Assembly (NCBI GenBank): GCA_009691245.1
Contig: SHUM01000011.1
Span: 1 to 64,000 of the forward strand
From: Acidobacteriota bacterium
GTDB lineage: Bacteria; Acidobacteriota; Terriglobia; 2-12-FULL-54-10
Direction of reading: 5' to 3'
DNA: 64,000 bases
Below, in pieces: positions 27,151 to 36,899 of the stretch. The position numbers were made by a program, and so were the translations under genes. The notes under the pieces are model-generated. The model was not told where the DNA came from. It saw nothing but the letters and a program-made list of their open reading frames with translations, and ran no database searches. How positions within the stretch are numbered: position 1 is the first letter of the stretch; each line of letters opens with the position of its first letter.

Positions 27151-28500
27151 TTACACGATGCCTTCCAGCCTTCCGGTGGCGTCACTGTCATGGGGAATCA
27201 GGAAGGCGGTATCAGGGACCCCCAACATATCCAGCGTCGTCAAATGTAAGTTCGACAGAGGCAGGCCGCGATACACCAGGTGCCGACCACCCTTGAGTTT
27301 ACCCGCTCCCCCGCCCACCAGAGCGATAGGAATGTCATTATGCAGATGCAGGTTGGCGTTGCCCAGAGCGCTGCCACAGACGAAGATGGAATGATCCAAC
27401 AATGAGCCGCCCGCATCGGGGGTAGCCCGCAACTTCTCGAGGAAACCGGCGACAAGTTGAGAATGGTACAGATCGATCTTCTCGACGATCGCGACCGTCC
27501 CCGGGTCATCCTTATGATGCGACAGGGAGTGATGGCCGTCGTGCGCCCCGATTTCCCGATAGGGCCGATTGGTTCCTTCGTGCCCCATCATGAAAGTAAT
27601 CACGCGGGTGAGATCCGTCTGGTAAGCCAGCAACATCAGGTCAAACATCAGCCGGGCATGTTCGGCATAGGTGGCTGGAATGCCTGCGGGACGCTCCATG
27701 GCCGGAGGCTCTCCGGACACCGAGGCCGTCGTCTCAGCTACCTGGATGCGCCGTTCCACATCACGGACAGCGTCCAGATACTCTGTGATTTTCTGTCCGT
27801 CGCTCGGCCCCACGGTGGTCATCAGGTGATTCACTCGCCCCATCACGGCATCCAGTATGCTGCGCTGCCTGCTGATGCGGCGGATGCGCTCGGCTGGGTT
27901 GGTGGTGTCAGTATCTCCGAACATGCGCTCAAATACCCTGCGAGGATTGTCTTCCGTTAGCAGTGGGACGGTGCCGCTGCGCCAGGAGACCGTGCTGCGG
28001 TAGTAGCCTGCATAGGTGCCGTCAGCCTCACCCACGAACTCGGCGGGGTCCATGCCCAGTTCCAGTGAAGCCAGTTGGGTATGCTTGCCGAATTCGGCGG
28101 CAATGATCTGGTCCACAGAAATTCCCGCCGCGGCAGTCCGGGCACCCGGGTGGATGCCGGTCAGATACGTGGCGCAGGGTCGCGCGTGGTTTCCGCCGCC
28201 TTCGTTTAGCCGAGGGTCGGCGGCCTTGATGTTCAGTCCGCTGATCACCGTAAGCTGATCGCGGAACGGCGTCAGAGGCGCCAGCGTGGGAGTCATTTCA
28301 AAACCCGGCCCTTCAGTTGCCGGAGTCCACTTGCTCATGATCCTGCCCAGCGGGAGGTATATGTATCCCACGCGAACCGTGGGCGCGGATGCCGCCGCCA
28401 GCGCCGGGATCATGGAATCGAGCAACGGCAATGCCAATGTGGCTCCAGCGCCGCGCAGGAAAGTGCGGCGGGGAATGGCCTTTTTGAATATCGCTGTCAT
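27151..28500 (-). CDS. DUF1552 family secreted protein
   Basis: A 449-residue Tat-exported protein (RRTFLRGAGATLALPLLDSM, from residue 11). Features match DUF1552: GGGNHARPCATYLTG, SLELGMD, and the DHSIFVCGSALGNANLHLHN region near the end, which recalls alkaline-phosphatase/DUF1501-like metal sites. The start codon overlaps the stop of the upstream cytochrome gene (ATGA, 28497-28500), so the two are translationally coupled and probably form a complex. The family is always found beside DUF1587/1592/1588/1585 haem proteins, and its reaction is unknown. Confidence 0.88.
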   Translation of the reverse strand: MTAIFKKAIPRRTFLRGAGATLALPLLDSMIPALAAASAPTVRVGYIYLPLGRIMSKWTPATEGPGFEMTPTLAPLTPFRDQLTVISGLNIKAADPRLNEGGGNHARPCATYLTGIHPGARTAAAGISVDQIIAAEFGKHTQLASLELGMDPAEFVGEADGTYAGYYRSTVSWRSGTVPLLTEDNPRRVFERMFGDTDTTNPAERIRRISRQRSILDAVMGRVNHLMTTVGPSDGQKITEYLDAVRDVERRIQVAETTASVSGEPPAMERPAGIPATYAEHARLMFDLMLLAYQTDLTRVITFMMGHEGTNRPYREIGAHDGHHSLSHHKDDPGTVAIVEKIDLYHSQLVAGFLEKLRATPDAGGSLLDHSIFVCGSALGNANLHLHNDIPIALVGGGAGKLKGGRHLVYRGLPLSNLHLTTLDMLGVPDTAFLIPHDSDATGRLEGIV

Positions 28501-31007
28501 AACGTTCGAGACCTCCTCATTTGAAACGGCGTACTCTTTACTACTCCGAGGATCAGCGACGACCAGCGATACTCGCTGCGAGCTGCCTCCCCAACTATCT
28601 TGCGAACCGCCGGTGCATCGTAGTTCTCCAACCCTCGCCCCAGCGCGTAGGTAAGCAGTTTTTCAGTTGCAGTAGACATGAATTGATCGGAATGGCTCAA
28701 CAGCACCTGACGAAACTGGCTGTAATTCTCAAACTTGTTGCCATCAAACAGTTGTCCGGAGACATCCACAGGGGCCGCAGCTTTCCCCTCCGTGGTTCGC
28801 CACGCGCCCACGGCGTCGAAGTTTTCCAGAGCGAATCCGATGGGGTCCATCAGCTTGTGGCAACTCGCACAGGCTGGATTGGCGCGATGCTGCTCCATCA
28901 TCTGACGCATGGTGAGCGGCTTGCCATCTTTATTCTTGTCGTCCAGCGGGGGGACATCGGGCGGCGGGGGCGGCGGGGGCATGCCCAGCATCTGCTCGAG
29001 CACCCACTTGCCGCGTAACACGGGAGAGGTGCGGTTGCCATAGGACGTTACAGCAAGTATTCCGCCCTTGGCCAACAATCCCTTCCGGGCCTCATCCGTA
29101 ACTGCAACCTGCCGGAAATGGCTGCCGTAAACATTCGGAATACCGTAGTGCCGGGCCAGCCGTTCATTGACAAAAGTGTAGTCGGCGGTCAGCATCTGCA
29201 ACGCCGGGCGATCCTCGCGCAGCATGTTCTCAAAAAACAACTCCAGTTCGCTCCGGAATGCCTCGCGCAACTCGCCGTCGAATTCCGGAAATAACGATGG
29301 ATCGGGAGACAGTTGGCTCACGCTGCGCATATACAGCCACTGCCCGGCGAAGTTGCTCACCAATGCCTTGGAGCGGGGATCGGCGAGCATGCGCCGCACC
29401 TGCTGCTCCAGCACCGCCGGCTCCTTGAGCCGCCCCCGTTCCGCTAGGTCCAACAGCGGATCATCGGGGACGCTGCTCCACAAGAAGAAAGACAGGCGGG
29501 AAGCTAACTCCAGATCACTGACTCGATAAACGGTATTTGGCGTTGCTTTTGGCGGGTCGCTTTCAATGCGGAAGAGAAAATCCGGCCCGGCAAAAATGCT
29601 CTCGATCGCCATGGCGATTCCTTCTTCAAATCCGCCATCGCTCCGGCCAGATTGGTATAGGCTGAGCAGACTCTTGACCTCATCCTCGCTCACGGGCCGC
29701 CGGTAAGCGCGACGCGCCATGGTCGAGAGAATATTCCTCGCGCAGGGTTCTTCGTCGGCTGCGCGAGCGGGCTGGCACGTGAATATCCTGCGGCGGCCGG
29801 CAGCATCCCCCACGCCCTTCCCGGCATAGGGACCGGTAACGACGACGCTCTCGACCGCGGGATTGCCACCTTTGTACTGATCAATTTCGCTGATGGGCAT
29901 GTGCGGAACCAGGCGGCCCACGGGCATCACCGTCTGCTTCAGGAAGGTTACGCCAATCGTGTGCGTGCCCACCCCGGCCGTAAAGCGTGCCTCTAAAATC
30001 TCATCCGCCGTAAATTCGTATCCGGTCTGAGCCAGGTCACCGCGATAGTCGTATTCCTGGTTTTTGGTGAAAATCGGACCGGAGCGGCCATGCTGTTCGC
30101 CCCCAATGGTCAGCAGTTTGATGCGCGTCCCATCCAGCCGGACATCCAGTTGATGAGCATCCGCCATGCCTCGGATATAGCCTTCAATGTTTCTCTGCAA
30201 GCGAATCTTGACAACGTACTCGCCATCGGCTGGAAAATGGTGGCGAATCGCCGTGCCTCCGCGCGATCCGAATGGCAAATCCTCGCTCATCCGGTCGTCC
30301 TGGCTCAAGTCCTGCTTGGTCATTTTTGAAAGTTGGTAGGTCTCAGCGGCGGGGCGCGCGTTGGCATCGCCGATGGCCATGCGAACGACCTTGCCCGCCG
30401 CCAACATATATCGTTCCATCAGAACCGGCGATACTGATAGAACATCACCCATATTGTCGAAGCCGTACTCGGCGACATCGGCGGGCAGCAGCGTTGCGCC
30501 GTCAATCTCCAAATCTAAAATATCCCGGATCGCGTTGGTATATTCCGCGCGGTTGAGGCGATGGACGGTAGGCCGTCCGGGATTGGGGGCTGCCGCAGCC
30601 AGCTTGTCCAACTCCGATTCCAGGTAGGATACCAAGGCACTATAATTTGGTTTGTCAGGCCGAGGCGCACCAACCGGCGGCATGGCGCCCAAGCGCAATT
30701 TTCTCAACACCTTTTCCCAGGATTCCGGGCTTTCGGCTATACGGTCCACATTCAGCTTGTCCAGGGTAAGCTCGGCGGTGCGCAGCTTCTCGTTGTGGCA
30801 GGTTACACAGTAGCGATTCACCATCGCGCGATTCGCAGATACTCCCCCTGTAGCGGAATTGTCGGGTTGCTGGCCGGCCGCCGCTAAAAGGGAAGGTACT
30901 GCCAGCACTCCCGCCATAGCAATCATTCTGGTGATGGAACAGATGCTTGGAAGTGTTCTCTCCCCTCGATCAGTAGGGCCAAGTCTCAGGCTCTGGAAGG
31001 CACTCAT
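28497..31007 (-). CDS. Planctomycete-type cytochrome (DUF1587/1592/1588/1585/1595)
   Basis: An 836-residue secreted dihaem protein. The N-terminal haem motif CVTCH is at residues 67-71. DUF1587 ([18 protein letters not shown]) is followed by carbohydrate-binding-like DUF1595, then DUF1592 ([20 protein letters not shown]), DUF1588 ([17 protein letters not shown]) with a second haem motif CASCH, and DUF1585 at the end. GGGAG lies 9 bp before the ATG. It heads the operon with DUF1552 and ankyrin genes. Family function is unproven; secreted haem proteins with carbohydrate-binding parts suggest oxidation of polymeric substrates. The fragment at 16221-17053 is a broken paralogue. Confidence 0.88.
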   Translation of the reverse strand: MSAFQSLRLGPTDRGERTLPSICSITRMIAMAGVLAVPSLLAAAGQQPDNSATGGVSANRAMVNRYCVTCHNEKLRTAELTLDKLNVDRIAESPESWEKVLRKLRLGAMPPVGAPRPDKPNYSALVSYLESELDKLAAAAPNPGRPTVHRLNRAEYTNAIRDILDLEIDGATLLPADVAEYGFDNMGDVLSVSPVLMERYMLAAGKVVRMAIGDANARPAAETYQLSKMTKQDLSQDDRMSEDLPFGSRGGTAIRHHFPADGEYVVKIRLQRNIEGYIRGMADAHQLDVRLDGTRIKLLTIGGEQHGRSGPIFTKNQEYDYRGDLAQTGYEFTADEILEARFTAGVGTHTIGVTFLKQTVMPVGRLVPHMPISEIDQYKGGNPAVESVVVTGPYAGKGVGDAAGRRRIFTCQPARAADEEPCARNILSTMARRAYRRPVSEDEVKSLLSLYQSGRSDGGFEEGIAMAIESIFAGPDFLFRIESDPPKATPNTVYRVSDLELASRLSFFLWSSVPDDPLLDLAERGRLKEPAVLEQQVRRMLADPRSKALVSNFAGQWLYMRSVSQLSPDPSLFPEFDGELREAFRSELELFFENMLREDRPALQMLTADYTFVNERLARHYGIPNVYGSHFRQVAVTDEARKGLLAKGGILAVTSYGNRTSPVLRGKWVLEQMLGMPPPPPPPDVPPLDDKNKDGKPLTMRQMMEQHRANPACASCHKLMDPIGFALENFDAVGAWRTTEGKAAAPVDVSGQLFDGNKFENYSQFRQVLLSHSDQFMSTATEKLLTYALGRGLENYDAPAVRKIVGEAARSEYRWSSLILGVVKSTPFQMRRSRTL

Positions 31008-31230
31008 GAAAACTGCTCCCGCTTACCAACTAATGTGCTTGTACGCCTTTACCTTACCATATTGTTAATGGCAATGTGCAATTTTTGACCTGTCACCAAT
31101 CTGCCTGCTGCAAGCACCATTTATTGGCAAATAGCCAGCCAGCAATTTCGGCGGTTTTAGGGGGGTGAAGAGCGCGGCAATCACTCGCATTCTCAACAGG
31201 GAGGGGCTATAAGTGGCTAGAGAGGCTGGT
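31008..31230. other. Divergent intergenic region
   Basis: Lies between the minus-strand cytochrome operon and the plus-strand ABC-F gene. With the adjoining repeat it makes a 376-base gap. It should carry promoters for both directions, but I could not assign a clear -35/-10 pair. Confidence 0.35.
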
Positions 31231-31295
31231 TTCCCTGCATTATTCCCTGTTAGCATACTGAAAGAGGGTTCGCTCTCGACTCGTTCCTCTGTCAT
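31231..31295. repeat. 65-bp dispersed repeat, copy 2
   Basis: Begins TTCCCTGCATTATTCCCTGT; ungapped match to 19593-19657 in the same orientation. Both copies lie in gene-free sequence. Confidence 0.55.
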
Positions 31296-31383
31296 CCCAC
31301 GCCGGTGGCTTCGGAGGGCAGGCCATTCCCCTACGGGTATCAATTCTTAAAGAGCGCGTTTACCGCGAGAGAAGATCAGCAAC

Positions 31384-33204
31384 TTGAATCCGATTATTAG
31401 TGCCAAGGATATTTCGAAGAGGTATGGCAGCGCGCCGCTCTTCCAGAATGTTTCGTTCACCGTGGCGGAAGGCAATCGGATCGGCATCATCGGTCCTAAT
31501 GGCTCCGGCAAATCGACACTGCTCGAAATCCTCTTTGGCCGGGTCCTGCCGGACACCGGGGAGGTGGCCGTACGCAAGCGGACGAAGGTCAGCTATGTCG
31601 CGCAGATTTCGGAGTTCGCCTCCGGCGATACCGTTCGATCCATAGTCGAGCGCGCTCTCAATCACAAGGCCGCGACCGCCGAAACTATTGAGGGGCTGCC
31701 TTTCCGGGCAGTCGATGCGCTGGCCCGCGCCGGTTTCAAGGATTTGGATACCAAGGCCACGGAGTTGTCGGGAGGCTGGCGCAAACGGCTGGCCATCGCT
31801 GAGGCGCTGGTTCAGGCGCCGGACATTCTGCTGCTCGACGAGCCGACGAATCATCTGGACCTGGCAGGAATCAAGTGGCTCGAATCGCTTCTGCAGAGCG
31901 CGCCATTCGCCTGCGTGGTGGTCAGCCATGATCGTTATTTTCTCGAAAACATAGCCACCGAAGTTGTGGAACTCAATCGCATCTATGTGGATGGGTTGCT
32001 GCGCGTTGACGGAAACTACAGCCAGTTTCTGGAGGCCAAAGCGGAATACATTCATGCGCAGGGCAAGCGGCAGGACGCTGTGGAGAACCGCGTGCGCACC
32101 GAGAGTGAATGGCTGCGCCGGGGCCCCAAGGCCCGGGCAACCAAGGCCAAGGCGCGGATTGATAGAGCGCACGAAATGATTCAGGAACTCGCGGACCTGA
32201 ATTCGCGCAGCCGCGTTGCCACCGCCAAAATCGATTTTGCCGCGACGGATCGCAGAACCAAGGACCTAATCGAGCTTGCAGGTGTTCACTATTCCATTGG
32301 CGGACGCACGCTGTTCGAGGGGCTGGATTTTACGTTTCGATCGCAGATGCGCGTGGGGCTGGTGGGTCCGAACGGGAGCGGCAAGACCACACTACTGCGG
32401 CTCTTGCAGGGAGAGATCCGGCCATCGAGCGGCGCGATTAAACGGGCCGATGCACTGCGCATCGTCTACTTCGATCAAAACCGGTCGCTCGATCCCAACG
32501 TGCCGTTGCGCCGCGCTTTGGCGCCGGACAGCGACTCGGTGATCTATCAGGATCGCGTCGTTCACGTGGCCGCATGGGCAGCGCGATTTCTCTTTAATGG
32601 CGAGGACTTGAACCAGCCCGTCGGGCGGCTGTCGGGTGGCGAGCGGGCGCGCGTTTTAATCGCGCAGCTCATGCTTCAGCCGGCTGACATCCTCTTGCTC
32701 GATGAGCCGACCAACGATCTGGATATCCCCACTTTGGAAATTCTGGAAGAGAGCCTGCTGGAGTTTGCAGGAGCGCTGGTGCTGGTAACGCATGACCGCT
32801 ACATGCTGGACCGCGTTTCAAACACCGTGCTGGGCCTCGATGGGCTGGGGCAGGTGGAACCATTCGCCGACTATTCGCAATGGGACGTGTGGCAGCAGTT
32901 GCAAGAGAAAAAAGCCGGGGCCAATAATTTGGCAACCCAGTCTGCGCGTTCTGCTCCGGTTGACCCTCAGCGGGCCGCCAAGAAGAAGCTCTCCTATATG
33001 GAAGCGCGCGAGTTTGCGGCCTTGGAGAGCAGCATTGCCGAGGCGGAGCGAGGACTTGAAGCAACGCGCGCCACGCTGGCCGATCCGGCAGTCCAGAGTG
33101 ATGCGCCCCGCCTGCTGCGACTTTGCGCCGAAGTGGACGAGGCCGAGAAGTCTCTGGAAAAGCAATATGCGCGCTGGGCGGTGCTGGAGGGGAAAAATGG
33201 CTGA
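31384..33204 (+). CDS. ABC-F ATPase (Uup-like)
   Basis: A 606-residue cytosolic protein with two ABC ATPase domains and no membrane segment. Domain 1: Walker A GPNGSGKS (37-44), signature LSGGWRKRLAIAE, Walker B LLLDEPTNHLD. Domain 2: GPNGSGKTTLL, LSGGERARVLIAQ, LLLDEPTNDLD. The C-terminus (from about 520) is a charged coiled coil, as in Uup. ABC-F proteins act on ribosomes or DNA-associated processes rather than transport. The start is TTG with a weak GAGAGAAG upstream. The next gene is ribosomal protein S1, which fits a translation-linked role. Confidence 0.88.
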   Translation: MNPIISAKDISKRYGSAPLFQNVSFTVAEGNRIGIIGPNGSGKSTLLEILFGRVLPDTGEVAVRKRTKVSYVAQISEFASGDTVRSIVERALNHKAATAETIEGLPFRAVDALARAGFKDLDTKATELSGGWRKRLAIAEALVQAPDILLLDEPTNHLDLAGIKWLESLLQSAPFACVVVSHDRYFLENIATEVVELNRIYVDGLLRVDGNYSQFLEAKAEYIHAQGKRQDAVENRVRTESEWLRRGPKARATKAKARIDRAHEMIQELADLNSRSRVATAKIDFAATDRRTKDLIELAGVHYSIGGRTLFEGLDFTFRSQMRVGLVGPNGSGKTTLLRLLQGEIRPSSGAIKRADALRIVYFDQNRSLDPNVPLRRALAPDSDSVIYQDRVVHVAAWAARFLFNGEDLNQPVGRLSGGERARVLIAQLMLQPADILLLDEPTNDLDIPTLEILEESLLEFAGALVLVTHDRYMLDRVSNTVLGLDGLGQVEPFADYSQWDVWQQLQEKKAGANNLATQSARSAPVDPQRAAKKKLSYMEAREFAALESSIAEAERGLEATRATLADPAVQSDAPRLLRLCAEVDEAEKSLEKQYARWAVLEGKNG

Positions 33205-33274
33205 GTTCTCCCAGGCGCGTCTGGTGGCCTGGGATCTGCAGCAAGAACCACGACCGGCGTGTGTCACCACTTGA

Positions 33275-33304
33275 TTGCGGAAGTCCCGCAACAAACGATA
33301 GAAT
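33275..33304 (+). promoter_or_regulatory. Candidate promoter of rpsA
   Basis: TTGCGG (33275-33280) and TAGAAT (33299-33304) with an 18-bp spacer, about 40 bp before the S1 start. Confidence 0.5.
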
Positions 33305-33345
33305 GTTTCGCGCACCACTAAACTAAACGAAGGCTAACCCAATCC

Positions 33346-35124
33346 ATGTCAGATGCGAACATCCCTGAAATGAACCTGCCTGATCTTCAGGTAACGCCCA
33401 CTCCCACTCCAGCGCCTGCCGTGGCCAAACCGCCCGTGGCAGTGCCCGCAAAGCCATTCACCGAGCCGCCAGCGGAGCCGGAAGAATCATTCAGCGAGCT
33501 TTTCTCGCAATACGAGAAGAGCAACCCGCGTAAGCGCAACGAACCCGGCGCGGGGCTTACCGGCACGGTGGTTGCCATCACCGCCGATGCGGTGATCTTC
33601 GACATCGGGCGCAAGGAGGAGGGCATCGTCCCGCTGGCGGAGTTTGCGCGCACGGGCGAAAGCGTGAAGCCCGGCGATCAGGTGCAGGTGACCATCACCG
33701 GTCGTGATCCCGAGGGTTATCTGAAGCTGGCGCGTGGGCGGGTTGCGCGAACGACGGATTGGAGTTCGCTCGAAAAGGCTTTTGCCGAGAAAGCCATCAT
33801 CGCTGGGACGGTTACAGCGGTCATCAAGGGTGGCCTGAGCGTGGATGTGGGCGTGCGCGCCTTCATGCCCGCCTCGCGCAGCGGCACGCGCGATGCCGCC
33901 GAAATGGAGAAATTGGTCGGGCAACAGATTCGCTGCCGCATCAGCAAGCTCGACGTGGCCGATGAAGATGTCGTGGTGGATCGCCGTGCTGTCTCCGAAG
34001 AAGAAGAGCGCGCCGCCAAGGACCGCCGCTACGGCGAAATTCGCGAAGGCGACATCGTTCATGGCGAGATCAGCAGCATCGCCGACTACGGTGCATTTGT
34101 GAATATTGGCGGCGTGGATGGCCTGCTGCACGTCAGCGATATCGCCTGGTCGCGCATCAGCAAACCTTCCGATGTGCTAACCATCGGCCAGCAGATAGAC
34201 GCCAAGGTGCTCAAAGTGGACATCGCCAAAGGGCGTATCTCGCTGGGCATGAAGCAGCTTCTGCCGCATCCCTGGGATCAGGTGGCCGCCAAGTTCAAAG
34301 CCGGCGAGCGCGTGCGCGGCACGGTAACGCGCATTGCTGACTTCGGCGCGTTCGTGCAACTGGAGCCGGGCATCGAGGGACTGATCCACATCTCCGAGAT
34401 GGCCTGGTCGAAGCGCGTGCGCAATCCCGGCGACGTGGTGAAGGTCGGAGAGACGGTCGAGGTGGTTATCCTCGGCGTGCAAGTCCCCGAACGGCGTATC
34501 TCGCTGGGCCTGAAGCAGGCGCTGGGCGATCCCTGGGCCGAGGTGGCAGAGCGCTTCGCCGCAGGCTCGGAGGTCGAAGGCCCAGTGATGAGTCTGACCA
34601 AGTTTGGCGCATTCGTGCAGGTAGCTGAGGGCGTGGAAGGGATGATTCACATCAGCGAGATCAGCGCGGAGAAACGGCTAGACCATCCCCGCGATGAGTT
34701 GCATGTGGGGCAGGTCATCAAGGCGCAGGTGCTGGAAGTGGACACCATCAAGCGGTCCCTGCGTCTGAGCATGAAGCAGCTAGTCCCCAGCCACGCCGAT
34801 GAATATATCGCCGAACACAAGGAAGGCGACGTGGTCACCGGTCGCATGAAGAAGTCCAGCGGTGCCGAGGCGCGCGTGGAATTGGGCGAAGGCGTGCAAG
34901 GCGTTTACCGGATGGATGCAGCTCCGGCGCAAAAACCGGAGGCTTCGGCACCGGTCGTTGCGGACCTTTCCTCCTTGACGTCCATGCTGAATGCCCGCTG
35001 GAAGGTGGGCAGTGGCGTCGCCGCTGCTCAACCGGAGGCCGCCAGCACGGGGCAAATCCGCAGCTTCCGCATCGTCAAGCTCGACGCAGCCACCAAGCGA
35101 ATTGAACTGGAGTTGGCCGAGTAG
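33346..35124 (+). CDS. rpsA: Ribosomal protein S1-like RNA-binding protein
   Basis: A 592-residue protein with five clear S1 domains plus a sixth partial one: about 63-130, 140-215, 230-300, 315-388, 400-475 and 490-525. Typical segments are GEISSIADYGAFVNIGGVDG and TVTRIADFGAFVQLEPGIEG. The N-terminus (1-60) is Pro/Ala-rich and acidic. S1 unwinds mRNA and helps it dock on the 30S subunit. The C-terminus after 530 is unlike E. coli S1. It follows an ABC-F gene and precedes tRNA-Ser. Confidence 0.9.
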   Translation: MSDANIPEMNLPDLQVTPTPTPAPAVAKPPVAVPAKPFTEPPAEPEESFSELFSQYEKSNPRKRNEPGAGLTGTVVAITADAVIFDIGRKEEGIVPLAEFARTGESVKPGDQVQVTITGRDPEGYLKLARGRVARTTDWSSLEKAFAEKAIIAGTVTAVIKGGLSVDVGVRAFMPASRSGTRDAAEMEKLVGQQIRCRISKLDVADEDVVVDRRAVSEEEERAAKDRRYGEIREGDIVHGEISSIADYGAFVNIGGVDGLLHVSDIAWSRISKPSDVLTIGQQIDAKVLKVDIAKGRISLGMKQLLPHPWDQVAAKFKAGERVRGTVTRIADFGAFVQLEPGIEGLIHISEMAWSKRVRNPGDVVKVGETVEVVILGVQVPERRISLGLKQALGDPWAEVAERFAAGSEVEGPVMSLTKFGAFVQVAEGVEGMIHISEISAEKRLDHPRDELHVGQVIKAQVLEVDTIKRSLRLSMKQLVPSHADEYIAEHKEGDVVTGRMKKSSGAEARVELGEGVQGVYRMDAAPAQKPEASAPVVADLSSLTSMLNARWKVGSGVAAAQPEAASTGQIRSFRIVKLDAATKRIELELAE

Positions 35125-35259
35125 GGCTGACATCCTATCCCTTATTCGCTGACCGTTATTTCAAATAACCGGGTTCCGCTGGCGGCCCATGCGTGGTTCT
35201 GATAGAATGCTTGCAGACACGCGGACGCTTGTCTTAGAGCAAGCGTCTGACGCCCCCGC

Positions 35260-35352
<93 letters not shown>

Positions 35353-35405
35353 GTAATTTCGGCATTTTCCCATTCCCATTCAGAAGACCCGCAATGTTCC
35401 GATGG

Positions 35406-35437
35406 CGTACGTTATGGATAAAAGCACGTACGTATGG
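35406..35437 (+). promoter_or_regulatory. Candidate operator of the VapBC pair
   Basis: CGTACGTTATGG at 35406-35417 and CGTACGTATGG at 35427-35437 are direct repeats built on the palindrome CGTACG, starting 21 bp apart and ending about 40 bp before the antitoxin start. Paired short repeats ahead of antitoxin genes are usual autoregulatory binding sites. Confidence 0.45.
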
Positions 35438-35478
35438 TATGCTCATCCAGTAATAGGTTGGCTGGCAGGAGACGTTCC

Positions 35479-35706
35479 ATGCGCATTACGGCATCCAAGC
35501 TGCGGGAAAATATTTACCGGATTCTCGACGAGGTGGCGGAGAAAGGGACGCCCGTGGAGGTTTTGCGCAAGGGCACGGTGGTGAAAATTGTCGCCGAAAA
35601 TCGCCCGTCAAAACTGGCGCGGCTGAAAAAGCGATCTGGCTTCATCGGCGACCCCGATGATATTGTCGGGATGGACTGGTCGAAGTATTGGACGGAGTTG
35701 CAGTGA
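35479..35706 (+). CDS. Phd/YefM-type antitoxin
   Basis: A 75-residue protein whose N-terminal MRITASKLRENIYRILDEVA is the DNA-binding fold of Phd/YefM antitoxins. The C-terminal part (IGDPDDIVGMDWSKYW) should wrap the toxin. ATG 35479 has AGGAG 6-7 bp upstream. Its stop overlaps the toxin start (GTGA, 35703-35706), so production is coupled. It lies 126 bp after tRNA-Ser. Predicted to repress its own promoter and neutralise the PIN toxin. Confidence 0.85.
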   Translation: MRITASKLRENIYRILDEVAEKGTPVEVLRKGTVVKIVAENRPSKLARLKKRSGFIGDPDDIVGMDWSKYWTELQ

Positions 35707-36077
35707 TCTATCTGGATGCCCACGTTCTGGTGTGGTTGTATTTTGGCAACTCCGAAAAACTGAGTCCCGCCGCGAGACGCGCGCTGGAAAAGCATGATCT
35801 GCTGGCCTCAGCCGCAGCGGTCCTCGAGGTGGAATTGTTGCATGAGATCGGCAGGCTGCGCCCATCGGCGGCGATTATCATCTCGGTGCTGGAACGGGAT
35901 TTGGGGTTGAAGGTCTGCGACCTCCCCTTTCGCACCATCGTTGATTGTGCGCTGAAGGAAGCCTGGAGCCGCGATCCTTTTGACCGGCTCATCGTGGCTA
36001 ATGCCAAGGCGGGAGCCGCGCAGTTAATCACCGCGGACGAAAACATTCATAAGCACTTTCCCCGCGCGGTTTGGTAG
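35703..36077 (+). CDS. vapC: PIN-domain ribonuclease toxin, VapC type
   Basis: A 124-residue PIN nuclease starting at a GTG that overlaps the antitoxin stop. Acidic active-site residues are visible: D5 in VIYLDAHVLVW, E in VLEVELLHEIGRL, D in SRDPFDRLIVANA and D in LITADENI. PIN toxins cleave RNA, often tRNA or rRNA, when the labile antitoxin is lost. It lies just downstream of tRNA-Ser; nothing shows that this tRNA is its target. Confidence 0.85.
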   Translation: MIYLDAHVLVWLYFGNSEKLSPAARRALEKHDLLASAAAVLEVELLHEIGRLRPSAAIIISVLERDLGLKVCDLPFRTIVDCALKEAWSRDPFDRLIVANAKAGAAQLITADENIHKHFPRAVW

Positions 36078-36161
36078 CCAACTCCCTGTCCGAATTTTAG
36101 GGCCATTACGCAATTCCATTTTCTTAACTGGCATGGAGTGTATCCTGGAGAAAGCTTCATC

Positions 36162-36743
36162 GTGAAGAACACCCATCTCACGCGCTGCGCCTGGGCTGCG
36201 ATGTCCGGCAATGCGCTGGTGATCGAGTATCACGACCGCGAGTGGGGCGTGCCGATCCACGACGATCTGCTATTGTTTGAGTTCCTGATCCTGGAAGGCG
36301 CCCAAGCGGGACTCTCCTGGCAGACCGTGCTGAATAAGCGCGAAGAATATCGCCGCGCATTCCACAGCTTCAATCCACAACGCATCGCACAGTATGGAGC
36401 CGTTGACGCCGCGCGACTGATGGGCAATCCCGGCATCATTCGCAACCGGCTGAAGATTTCGGCCACCATCTCGAACGCGCAGGCATTCTTGCGTGTGCTG
36501 GACGAGACCGGTTCGTTCAACGAATATCTCTGGCAGTTTGTGGGCGGCCAGCCCATTCAACACAGCTTTACTTCAATGAAGCAAGTTCCGGCCACCTCAC
36601 CCGAGTCCGACGCCATGAGCAAGGCGCTGATGAAGCGCGGCTTTCGATTCGTCGGCTCGACCATCTGCTACGCATTCATGCAGGCCACCGGCATGGTCAA
36701 CGACCACACCACGGACTGCTTCCGGCAGAGCACTGTGCGTTAA
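36162..36743 (+). CDS. tag: DNA-3-methyladenine glycosylase I
   Basis: A 193-residue base-excision repair enzyme that removes 3-methyladenine. Family marks: zinc ligand Cys in TRCAWA near the N-terminus, YHDREWGVPIHDDLLLFEFL, GAQAGLSWQTVLNKREEYR, and the C-terminal zinc ligands in NDHTTDCF. GTG 36162 has GGAGAAAG at a good distance; GTG 36138 is the alternative. It converges with the DnaC-like gene across an inverted repeat. Close to the usual length for Tag. Confidence 0.92.
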   Translation: MKNTHLTRCAWAAMSGNALVIEYHDREWGVPIHDDLLLFEFLILEGAQAGLSWQTVLNKREEYRRAFHSFNPQRIAQYGAVDAARLMGNPGIIRNRLKISATISNAQAFLRVLDETGSFNEYLWQFVGGQPIQHSFTSMKQVPATSPESDAMSKALMKRGFRFVGSTICYAFMQATGMVNDHTTDCFRQSTVR

Positions 36744-36888
36744 CAGATCCGCGCGCGTAAGCGAGCGGACTCGCTCGAAGTCTCCCCAGTCCATTTTGTC
36801 GATGATTTTGTTTCGATAACCCTGGCTTGCGCGCGATTCAGCATGGCCGTGCCGTCTTAGGTGTCCGCTCCCTTACGCGCGCGGCTCG
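36743..36888. repeat. Inverted pair of the dispersed GC-rich repeat
   Basis: ACAGATCCGCGCGCGTAAGC with GAGCGGAC (36743-36770) is mirrored by GTCCGCTCCCTTACGCGCGC with GGCTC (36864-36888). The arms could pair over about 25 bp. It lies between convergent genes, a natural place for a two-way transcription barrier. Confidence 0.6.
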
Positions 36889-36899
36889 GTTTGCGCTGC

